Below, piece after piece: positions 54,733-62,071 of a stretch of 64,000 bases of DNA. The stretch spans positions 1-64,000 of the forward strand of contig JBBMRB010000013.1 in NCBI GenBank assembly GCA_038900335.1, read 5' to 3'. Numbering within the stretch: position 1 is the stretch's first letter; the number at the start of each line of letters is the position of its first letter. The translations under genes were made by a program, and so were the position numbers. The notes under the pieces are model-generated. The model was not told the DNA's origin. It saw only the letters and a list, made by a program, of their open reading frames with translations, and made no database searches. The stretch comes from Rs1 sp038900335. GTDB taxonomy: Bacteria; Pseudomonadota; Gammaproteobacteria; Pseudomonadales; Balneatricaceae.

Positions 54733-56937
54733 ATGATTATCGCCAATGTGTTTAAAATAGAGAAGTTTATGACTAAAAAATACTCCATCAGTTTTTTCAT
54801 CCAGTCTGCTATTTATAGTGTCACCTCGCTACTACTCATTTTAGGGATATATTCTGTACAGGGAACCTCAAAGCTCAGTAGTGATTTAGGTTTTCTACGC
54901 ATGGAGGTAGACAGTGTTCAACAAGGTTTAAATAAAGGTATTCAGAGCCTAACCAGCCTTACAGGTCAAGTCACTAAACTTGGCCATGCTGAGCAAGCCT
55001 ATTTAAAACTAGCGACACTAAAAGATGAGTTAGTGGAAAACCAAAAAAGTAGTGTCGATATAGATAACGCACTGCAACAACTGGCGATAATGGGTACTAA
55101 AAACAACAAAAGCTTAACTGTTATTAATAAAGCGACCGCTGAAATAGAATCTAATTTAAAACAGATCACCGGCCCCTTACAAGATTTAGCGCTCTCAGCT
55201 CAAAAGATAGATGCGCAAAGTATGTTATTGCTGATCAATTTTTTCCAGATGATGAATGACAAACAAGGTAGCTTGTCAGCTGTTAAAAGCAATGTAAAAG
55301 TATTGTTCAGAGAAATATCTAAAGTCACTAAAATATTAAACAATGTCGCCATCGATGAAGCGGCTCGTAAAGACCTTATTGCACTGCGAAAAAAATTAAG
55401 ACCACTGCGCAGCGCGATTCAAAAATTCGACAAACTATATCTCATTAGTGAACGTGAGCGAGCAAGTACTAAAATTATTAGCGATGCTGAGGCGGTTGTC
55501 ACTTTAGCAAAACGTATTAGCCAAAGCGCTAAAGATACCGCGCAACTGGCTATCATTGCTTCTCTTAAGTTAACCAACGATTCAAAATTACTCATTAGTG
55601 AACAAGAAAAAAACGCTAAGCAAGGCGATAAAGTGCTAAAGCAATCGATTAATTTAGTCACAACTGCCAATGCGACGAATCGTGAGTTATCGCAAAACTT
55701 GAGTTCAAGTTTGGCACAACTTGAAACCGCTTTAAGTATTATTCCTGATGTTGCCAGTAAAATTACCCAGTCTATTGAGGCGATGACAGCCACCGTATCT
55801 AAAGACCAAGTCGGGCGATTAAAAGATGTTAATCAAAGAGCTAAAGTAGCCCAGGATAATGCGCAAACTATTCCTAAATTAGTGGTATTGATCTGCATCG
55901 TCGCGCTGATTTTAAGCATCATTATTATTTTATTATTACGCCGTTGTATCATCAATCCGCTGACCCGATTTGTCAGGGGTGTAAAACAAATGTCTGGCAA
56001 TGATTTAACAGCCAAAATTGCAACAAAAAATGCTGTCGGCGAACTCAGTGTTTTAATTGATGATGTTAATGCCCTTATTGAATTACTTAACCAAAATGTC
56101 AGAGACATGAGTAGCGCGAGTAATAATATAGAGAGCAATGCGCAATCAATGAACATTACCTCACTTAATACCCAGAGCGCGTTAGAGCAGCAAGAACACA
56201 TCTGTGAGCAGATAGTAGTAGAGACTGACAGTTTAGCGAAAGGCTTCGAAGAAGTCGCTGAAAGCACCACCACTGCGGTCGGTAATGCGAAATCAGCTGA
56301 GCAGGCAGTACAGTTGTGTATGAGTGGCGTAAATGCTTCTGTCGAAAAGATTACACATTTATCAGACACCATGAAAATCGCAGAGAGCGCGATGATACTA
56401 TTAAAAACTGACAGTGATAATATCGGTAAAATATTGAACGTTATTAGCAAAATTGCCGAACAAACCAATTTACTCGCCCTAAATGCCGCGATAGAAGCCG
56501 CTAGAGCGGGAGAGTACGGCAGAGGGTTTTCAGTGGTTGCAGATGAAGTTCGCTTACTTGCAAAAAGTACCAGTGATGCCACCTTTGAAATTCAAAGCTT
56601 GATTGAGAAACTACAATCAAATGCTGAAAAAGGCGCACGTACTATGTCTGAGGGTATGATCAGTGTTGAAGAAAACGTCAATGCCACACAACAAGTTTAC
56701 AACGCATTAGAAAACACCACGCTACGTGTTGAAACCATTGCTAATGCCAACCGTAAAATTGAATCATCCAGTCATTCACAGCTACAAAGTGTTAATGATA
56801 TCGCCAATAAAATACGCGAGATCAGTGATTATACGTCTCAAACAAGCGCTAGCGCTGAGCAAAATGTAGTGGCTTGTAAAGGCTTAGATAAAACCTCTGC
56901 TGATCTTAAACAGCTTATCTCGCGGTTCAAGGTTTAG
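54733..56937 (+). CDS. Methyl-accepting chemotaxis protein with long helical sensor
   Basis: The 734-residue receptor has a membrane segment near residues 20-42, a very long helical periplasmic region of about 340 residues, a second segment (about 383-402), HAMP and a signalling domain. The tip reads KIAEQTNLLALNAAIEAARA then GEYGRGFSVVADEVRLLAKS (about 574-610). The sensor is rich in Lys, Ser and Thr coiled-coil heptads. The ligand is unknown. An ATG at 54769 is an alternative start. It shares its terminator with the convergent peroxiredoxin-like gene. Confidence 0.9.
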   Translation: MIIANVFKIEKFMTKKYSISFFIQSAIYSVTSLLLILGIYSVQGTSKLSSDLGFLRMEVDSVQQGLNKGIQSLTSLTGQVTKLGHAEQAYLKLATLKDELVENQKSSVDIDNALQQLAIMGTKNNKSLTVINKATAEIESNLKQITGPLQDLALSAQKIDAQSMLLLINFFQMMNDKQGSLSAVKSNVKVLFREISKVTKILNNVAIDEAARKDLIALRKKLRPLRSAIQKFDKLYLISERERASTKIISDAEAVVTLAKRISQSAKDTAQLAIIASLKLTNDSKLLISEQEKNAKQGDKVLKQSINLVTTANATNRELSQNLSSSLAQLETALSIIPDVASKITQSIEAMTATVSKDQVGRLKDVNQRAKVAQDNAQTIPKLVVLICIVALILSIIIILLLRRCIINPLTRFVRGVKQMSGNDLTAKIATKNAVGELSVLIDDVNALIELLNQNVRDMSSASNNIESNAQSMNITSLNTQSALEQQEHICEQIVVETDSLAKGFEEVAESTTTAVGNAKSAEQAVQLCMSGVNASVEKITHLSDTMKIAESAMILLKTDSDNIGKILNVISKIAEQTNLLALNAAIEAARAGEYGRGFSVVADEVRLLAKSTSDATFEIQSLIEKLQSNAEKGARTMSEGMISVEENVNATQQVYNALENTTLRVETIANANRKIESSSHSQLQSVNDIANKIREISDYTSQTSASAEQNVVACKGLDKTSADLKQLISRFKV

Positions 56938-57001
56938 CTTAGACTATGAGCCTAAAGTACTTAGGCTTGAATATAGCGGTATGATGAAATGTAATCTACG
57001 A

Positions 57002-57029
57002 AAAAAATGAGCCTAATGGCTCATTTTTT
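57002..57029. terminator. Bidirectional terminator
   Basis: Perfect 12-bp stem AAAAAATGAGCC / GGCTCATTTTTT with TAAT loop, between convergent genes. T tracts are present on both strands. Confidence 0.93.
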
Positions 57030-57036
57030 AGATTGA

Positions 57037-57687
57037 TTAAAGCAGTTGCTTTAGCGCTAAAATCACATCTTCTGGCTCTGACCTAAGCCGATAATCAACA
57101 TTAATATAATTCCAAGTAATCTTGCCTGAGCGATCGATGATTAGTGTCGCAGGAATCGATAGAACATTGCTATTACCGTTATTTATTTGCTCTAAATCTA
57201 GCTGACGATCATTGCGCATATGATCCAGTATTAACTGCGGTACTTGCCATGCAGCGCCATATTGCGCAGCAATATCAGCATTTTGATCACTGAGCACGAT
57301 AAACTCTAGCGCCTCCTTTTCAACTTGAGACAATGATTGATCCGGTATCTGCGGACTAATTGCTACTAATTGTGCGCCTAGATCATGAATGTCTGCCAAT
57401 CTATTTTGTAAGGCTCGCAATTGTAAATTACAGTATGGACACCAGCTACCACGATAAAAAGTGAGTACCACAGGCCCTTTTTGCAATAATGTTTTAAGTG
57501 TTACCAGCTCGCCTCGATGATCAGGTAACGTAAAATTTATGGCGTCAGTACCCACTTGTAAAATATCACTACCTTGACCAAATTTGTCTGCTTGGGCAAA
57601 AATATCCTCAATTGCCTTCATAAACTCTGGTTTTGCCAAGCGCGTTTTTGCAGCCATTGCCGCCGTTTGTTCACGTAGTGTTGCCAA
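57037..57687 (-). CDS. AhpC/TSA-type peroxiredoxin-like protein
   Basis: The 216-residue protein has the thioredoxin fold with the active site FYRGSWCPYCNLQLRAL (about 87-103), a CxxC rather than the single Cys of classic AhpC. Downstream are AISPQIPDQS and ALEFIVLSDQNADIA. The family reduces peroxides or disulfides; its exact partner is unknown. The start is TTG at 57687, supported by AGGGG 6 nt before; an ATG ten codons later is the alternative. The N-terminal 60 residues are helical. Confidence 0.85.
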   Translation of the reverse strand: MATLREQTAAMAAKTRLAKPEFMKAIEDIFAQADKFGQGSDILQVGTDAINFTLPDHRGELVTLKTLLQKGPVVLTFYRGSWCPYCNLQLRALQNRLADIHDLGAQLVAISPQIPDQSLSQVEKEALEFIVLSDQNADIAAQYGAAWQVPQLILDHMRNDRQLDLEQINNGNSNVLSIPATLIIDRSGKITWNYINVDYRLRSEPEDVILALKQLL

Positions 57688-57750
57688 GTGTTGCCCCTAT
57701 AATTTATATGTACTTTTATTTGCCATAAAAGCTTATTTAAGTATCACCGC

Positions 57751-58104
57751 TTATGCGCCGAATATTGATAAATTAAGCTCGACACTCTCACCTAACCACG
57801 TTGCGTATTGTGAGTGATCCGCTAAATCATTACCTGTCATCGGATGAATGAATACTGTTAAATTTTCTCTATTTGCATCAAGCCATGGCACCAGCTGTTC
57901 AAAATGCTTTGCCGCAAAAGTAATTTGGCAGCTCCATTTAGGGTGAGGCCCAACTAACTGCTGGTGTATTGTGCCCACTGTCAAGCCAAAGCGCTCGCCT
58001 GCTTCAACACATAAGGCACTAGCAAATGCTAATGTCTGTTGCTCAAAATACACATGTGCATGATAAGCTTTATGAGAATTTACTGGCCGTTTAATCTCAG
58101 TCAT
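57751..58104 (-). CDS. DOPA 4,5-dioxygenase family protein
   Basis: This 117-residue small protein shows the full family pattern: KAYHAHVYFEQQT, VGPHPKWSCQI, and VFIHPMTGNDLADHSQYATW then LG. Conserved His residues are the likely iron ligands. Plant and fungal members open the DOPA ring for betalain pigments; most bacterial members have unknown substrates, so the activity is inferred only. Confidence 0.88.
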   Translation of the reverse strand: MTEIKRPVNSHKAYHAHVYFEQQTLAFASALCVEAGERFGLTVGTIHQQLVGPHPKWSCQITFAAKHFEQLVPWLDANRENLTVFIHPMTGNDLADHSQYATWLGESVELNLSIFGA

Positions 58105-58334
58105 TTATACATCCTTAAGCGTATTGCTTATCAAAATATACGATTAATCTATGTGGTGAGTGTCTATTGATGTAATTAGAGACCATCTAAACAAAAAATA
58201 GTTATAAATATTTTTTAAATGTCACTTTAATTTTTAACGAGTGTTCTGAGCAAGTGAAGTGACTAGGCTAGCAACTTCAGGATAAGATAGCACCCATCTT
58301 ACTACTAAATGTTGCTATTAAATAAGGAATATAG

Positions 58335-59111
58335 ATGAAAAAGTTAGGTATTCTTGGTGTCGGCCACACAGCAGGTTATTGTGTCAAAGGTCTTCGTCGC
58401 GCTAATGATCAACGATCGATATTACTCTCCGCGCGCGGTAGAGAAATGGCAGAACAGCTGCAAACACAGTACAACTGTGATATTGCCAAGGACAATCAGC
58501 AGGTTGTTGATCAATCTGACATTATACTGCTAGCCGTGCGCCCTGCTGATCTTGATGACTTACTAAACGGAATGTGTTTTCACAAAGGCCAAGTCGTTAT
58601 TTCAGTGATAGCAGGTATTAGTATCGCGCAATTAAAACAATACCCTCAGTTACAATCAACTCAACTGGTTAGAGCACTACCTTCACTTAGCGCTGAAGTC
58701 AATGCAGGCCCCATTGCATTATTCCCAAGCAACACAAGCGCTGAACAACTATTTAAGCCATTAGGCCAAGTGGTGACTTTAAGCTGTGAGACACTATTTG
58801 ATACTATGCTCGCCCATGCTTGTCTACATGGTTGGAGCTATTTTTTAATACAAGCATTAATCGATTGGAGTGCTAAGCAGGGGATGGATGAAGAAACTGC
58901 CAGGCAGGTAGTCGCGCATTCTATTGGTAGCGCCATCACCTATGCGCAGGCAAACCCTGAGCTAAGTTATCAACAAATTGGCGATTCAATTGCTACTGAA
59001 GGTACTTTTACTAAACAAGGGATGGATAAAATAAAAGCCGACAATGGTATTCAAAGCTGGGTGGATGCAATGGATAACTGTATTACTAAAAGCACTGATA
59101 TTAACAGTTAA
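58335..59111 (+). CDS. Divergent pyrroline-5-carboxylate reductase-like protein
   Basis: The 258-residue protein has the ProC fold: KLGILGVGHTAGYCVKGLRR for NADPH, IILLAVRPADLDDLL, VISVIAGISIAQL, and LVRALPSLSAEVNAGPIALF. In ProC the C-terminal signature contains GGTT and helps bind proline; here the matching stretch reads EGTFTKQGMDKI, and several residues of the usual signature are absent. It is therefore a paralogue with a possibly different imine substrate. AAGGA precedes the ATG. Confidence 0.82.
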   Translation: MKKLGILGVGHTAGYCVKGLRRANDQRSILLSARGREMAEQLQTQYNCDIAKDNQQVVDQSDIILLAVRPADLDDLLNGMCFHKGQVVISVIAGISIAQLKQYPQLQSTQLVRALPSLSAEVNAGPIALFPSNTSAEQLFKPLGQVVTLSCETLFDTMLAHACLHGWSYFLIQALIDWSAKQGMDEETARQVVAHSIGSAITYAQANPELSYQQIGDSIATEGTFTKQGMDKIKADNGIQSWVDAMDNCITKSTDINS

Positions 59112-59125
59112 TGCTTAGCTCAATT

Positions 59126-59160
59126 GTGTGGTGTGGTGTGGTGTGGTGTGGTGTGGTGAG
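59126..59160. repeat. 5-bp tandem repeat, six perfect copies plus one
   Basis: GTGTG repeated six times and then GTGAG, immediately after the ProC-like gene. It is a microsatellite prone to slippage. Confidence 0.95.
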
Positions 59161-59220
59161 TAATTATTCTCGATGTTATTCACTATTGCTCGCTTTATTG
59201 TCGCCTTTAATAACATGAAA

Positions 59221-59577
59221 TCAGCAAGTCCAATACTCTTGAGTTGCTACATCAACGACACTCGGGCCGCCTGAGCAGCCGCCAACATCACTCGCCTGTC
59301 GATCTTGTTCATCATTAACAATAATCCACTGCTGTGTTTGACTATGCCAAAACAACTCACCTGCATCAATTAGCCCCAATGGGAAAATGGAGTCTACGGA
59401 TTCATTATGCACGCTAATTAACGTATTATGGATAGCTACATTTAAATCGATACTATCCATATTAGGATGTTCGGCAAAACGATGTTTAAAAACATACTCG
59501 CCATCGCTAATAACCGGCGTCATGTTAGCGCTACAAGCTGGCAGTAAAAAAACGCAGCATAATATAAACTTAGTCAT
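59221..59577 (-). CDS. Small lipoprotein of unknown function
   Basis: The 118-residue protein begins MTKFILCCVFLLPACS, a lipoprotein signal with lipobox LPAC. The mature part has no family I recognise; it ends with a Cys-Gly motif (VGGCSGGPSV) and a terminal Cys, which could form a disulfide. AAGGA precedes the ATG. It is adjacent to, but not clearly operonic with, the EF-hand gene. Confidence 0.78.
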   Translation of the reverse strand: MTKFILCCVFLLPACSANMTPVISDGEYVFKHRFAEHPNMDSIDLNVAIHNTLISVHNESVDSIFPLGLIDAGELFWHSQTQQWIIVNDEQDRQASDVGGCSGGPSVVDVATQEYWTC

Positions 59578-59684
59578 AACGTCCTTTGTAACAATGTCCT
59601 TGGTATCAATGTATTAACATACGCTAAGCCACCCACAGCCCGGCTAACTCTACAGCAGCGCTATTAGCCACTTGTTAAACGCAA

Positions 59685-59963
59685 TTACTTTTTAGCTGGC
59701 CGTGGTGGTTTAAAACTGGTTACTTCCTGCTCACTTAACACACCGTCTTTATTACTATCAATATGAGAAAAAATTTCGCTCGCATTACCCTGTGGTAGCT
59801 TCAGCGCAGAGAACTCAGCTAATGTGACGCTTTTATCACCATCTGCATCCATTTCACTAAACGCCGGTGGTTTAGGCTTATCAGCTGGCGGCTTTTGGGC
59901 TATCGCATTAACCGATAACACTGCAAGGCTTGCAGCTAATAAAGTATATTTGATCGTTTTCAT
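59685..59963 (-). CDS. Secreted EF-hand protein
   Basis: This 92-residue protein has a signal peptide (about 1-22, ending AIA) and a Pro/Lys-rich stretch, then two EF-hand loops, MDADGDKSVTLAEF and IDSNKDGVLSEQEV, with acidic residues at the calcium positions. It is probably a periplasmic calcium-binding protein. The C-terminus is again Pro/Lys-rich (FKPPRPAKK). Its partner is unknown. Confidence 0.9.
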   Translation of the reverse strand: MKTIKYTLLAASLAVLSVNAIAQKPPADKPKPPAFSEMDADGDKSVTLAEFSALKLPQGNASEIFSHIDSNKDGVLSEQEVTSFKPPRPAKK

Positions 59964-60045
59964 TGTCTCTTCTCATTGGTGAAAGTTAGAGCTATATGAT
60001 GTGTGCTTTATCGATAAGTTCACAAATTTTATTCTGCAGAGCGAC

Positions 60046-60201
60046 CTAAACTACAATCTAAACTACAATCTAAACTACAGTCTTAACTACAATCTTAACT
60101 ACAGTCTTAACTACAATCTTAACTACAGTCTTAACTACAATCTTAACTACAGTCTTAACTACAGTCTTAACTACAATCTTAACTACAGTCTTAACTACAA
60201 T
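60046..60201. repeat. 12-bp tandem repeat, 13 copies
   Basis: Units of the form CTTAACTACAAT or CTTAACTACAGT (CTA in the first three copies). The AAT and AGT variants mostly alternate, giving a 24-bp higher-order unit. One plus-strand frame stays open across it and would encode LNYN/LNYS repeats (60001-60252), but that frame starts with GTG and has no ribosome site, so I treat it as a repeat and not a gene. Confidence 0.93.
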
Positions 60202-60361
60202 CTTAGCGAGCTAGATGAGGTAACTGTCATTTTCTTATCTCTAGAATTTTAAAAACATGATATTAGTTTAACACTTTAACTAAAGACCCTTTATAAATTA
60301 TAAACTTAATAATATATAGCTAATGTATGTTTATCATGCAGTCAAATTAATTGTTATTTCT

Positions 60362-61597
60362 TCATAACTTTAGCTGTTTTAACTCGTTTTGTACTTTTTG
60401 CATAATCAGCTCGGGAAAAGCTTTGGTTAACGAGACACTGTGACATTGCTGAAAGCGCATAAAATTGGGTAGCGCTGCGACGAATGCATGAATTAACTCA
60501 TCCATATCAGTGTTATTAACACTAGGGTTAGCAAGCTCATTAAAGAAAAGCGCTTTTATTTCTAGGTGTTTATCTTTACGGTGCGCCTTACAATCAATGC
60601 GGCCAACAAAGCGTGCTCGATAAAGTAGAGGCAAACAAAAATAGCCGTATTGACGTTTTATAGCGGGCACATAACATTCAATTTTATAGTCATATTCAAA
60701 TAATGATTTAAGACGATCTCGCTGAATAACACTGTTATCAAAGGGCGAGAGTATCTGCATGTGTTTATTAACATTGAGCAATCGGCGCTCTAGCGCACCC
60801 GCCTCTACTAAAAATACATCTTTATTACTCAACTCAACCTGCTCTAAAGTTTTATCCGCTAATCTTTGAGCAACCAACTGCTTAACAGCATGGCGTAGCG
60901 GTAGGTTTTTGCGCAAGTAAGTGATGCCCTTTAGTGAGATAAGGCCATGACAGCGCAATTGTTGATCGAGCATATGCACTGCATACTCTTCAGCGCTTGG
61001 CATGTTGGTATTGATATGTGTGGGTAGTACGCGCTCAGTTAAATCGTAACTTTTTTGAAAACCTTGACGATGACTAACCATTAAGTCGCCTTGCATATAT
61101 AACTGCTCAAGCGCTTTCTTAGCAGGCTTGCAATCCCACCAGAGCCCACGTTTTACCGTGTCATTTTCCAAATCTCGTGATTTAAGAGGGCCATCTATTG
61201 TTATGCGCGCTAGTAACTCGCTCATCAATTTAGCATCAGTATCTTTATACCAATGCACTTGACCTTGTTTAATCGCCTTTTTATAAGGCAGTGAAAAGCG
61301 ATAATCAGCTATCGGCAAAAAAGCAGCAGCGTGTGACCAATATTCAAAAACATCGCCACTGCGCAATAATTCATTTAGCATTTGCGGGTAATAGTTGGGG
61401 ACTCTTGCAGACAAGACATGATGATGCGCGCGCTCAACCACTGATATAGTATCAATTTGCACATAACCTAAATGATTAATGGCATTAAGGGCTCCAACAC
61501 GTCCCTGACCAAAGGCATTAGTTTGTAATAACCCCTGCGCTGATAGTGCAAGGCGGCGTAAACGAGCCAATCTTCGCGGCTGTTTAATTACAATCAT
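60362..61597 (-). CDS. ycaQ: YcaQ/AlkX-like winged-helix DNA glycosylase
   Basis: The protein has about 411 residues and belongs to the HTH_42 superfamily of three winged-helix domains. The catalytic Q-x-D motif is in LGYVQIDTISVVERAH, the form found in YcaQ/AlkX, which unhooks interstrand crosslinks and removes alkylated bases. Further family pattern: YWSHAAAFLPIADY and ILSPFDNSVIQRDRL. I chose the ATG at 61597; the open frame runs to 61699 but that part is not conserved. Confidence 0.87.
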   Translation of the reverse strand: MIVIKQPRRLARLRRLALSAQGLLQTNAFGQGRVGALNAINHLGYVQIDTISVVERAHHHVLSARVPNYYPQMLNELLRSGDVFEYWSHAAAFLPIADYRFSLPYKKAIKQGQVHWYKDTDAKLMSELLARITIDGPLKSRDLENDTVKRGLWWDCKPAKKALEQLYMQGDLMVSHRQGFQKSYDLTERVLPTHINTNMPSAEEYAVHMLDQQLRCHGLISLKGITYLRKNLPLRHAVKQLVAQRLADKTLEQVELSNKDVFLVEAGALERRLLNVNKHMQILSPFDNSVIQRDRLKSLFEYDYKIECYVPAIKRQYGYFCLPLLYRARFVGRIDCKAHRKDKHLEIKALFFNELANPSVNNTDMDELIHAFVAALPNFMRFQQCHSVSLTKAFPELIMQKVQNELKQLKL

Positions 61598-61902
61598 ACG
61601 ACTTACTCTCAGCAAATAATTAATCAATAATTTAGTGGTGCTAATATCCATGCTCAAAGCTAGCTTGATACTGACATAGTGCTTAAGGCTAGCAGCCAAA
61701 CACCATACTAGCGTAGACTAACCACTGGCACTAGAGATATGAACAATAAACACACGACAAACTGTAGAGCGATAACGCTGTTAAGATCATTTTTTCAATC
61801 ATTTAAAGTCGACTGCTAATAGCCAATTACTCTGGTATTTCAGCTTATAAAGAGATAGAGAACAAAGTTATTCTAATGCTTTAAGCCCCTGGATTACCTT
61901 CA

Positions 61903-62031
61903 CACTCGATAGAGTTACGCCCGATATAGCTACACTCGATATAGTTACACTCGATATAGCTACACTCGATATAGTTACACTCGATATAGTTACACTCGAT
62001 ATAGTTACGCCCGAAATAGTTACGCCCGTTA
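61903..62031. repeat. 15-bp tandem repeat, about 8.5 copies
   Basis: Units of ACTCGATATAGTTAC and close variants (ACTCGATATAGCTAC, GCCCGATATAGCTAC, GCCCGAAATAGTTAC). It lies between the ycaQ-like gene and the autotransporter 3' end. Each unit contains ATATAG, so the array adds repeated -10-like sequence. Confidence 0.92.
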
Positions 62032-62071
62032 TGAAATAAAAGGAGCTGTCAAAAGCAAGCCAGTGTCAGAG

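Noticed and set aside
55833..56582. 249-residue minus-strand frame inside the chemoreceptor gene
   Set aside because: It is the antisense of a well-supported receptor signalling domain; its hydrophobic, Ser-rich content is the usual mirror of coiled-coil coding.
60001..60252. 83-residue LNY-repeat protein as a gene
   Set aside because: It starts with GTG, has no ribosome site, and the frame is open simply because the unit is 12 bp. I annotated the repeat instead.
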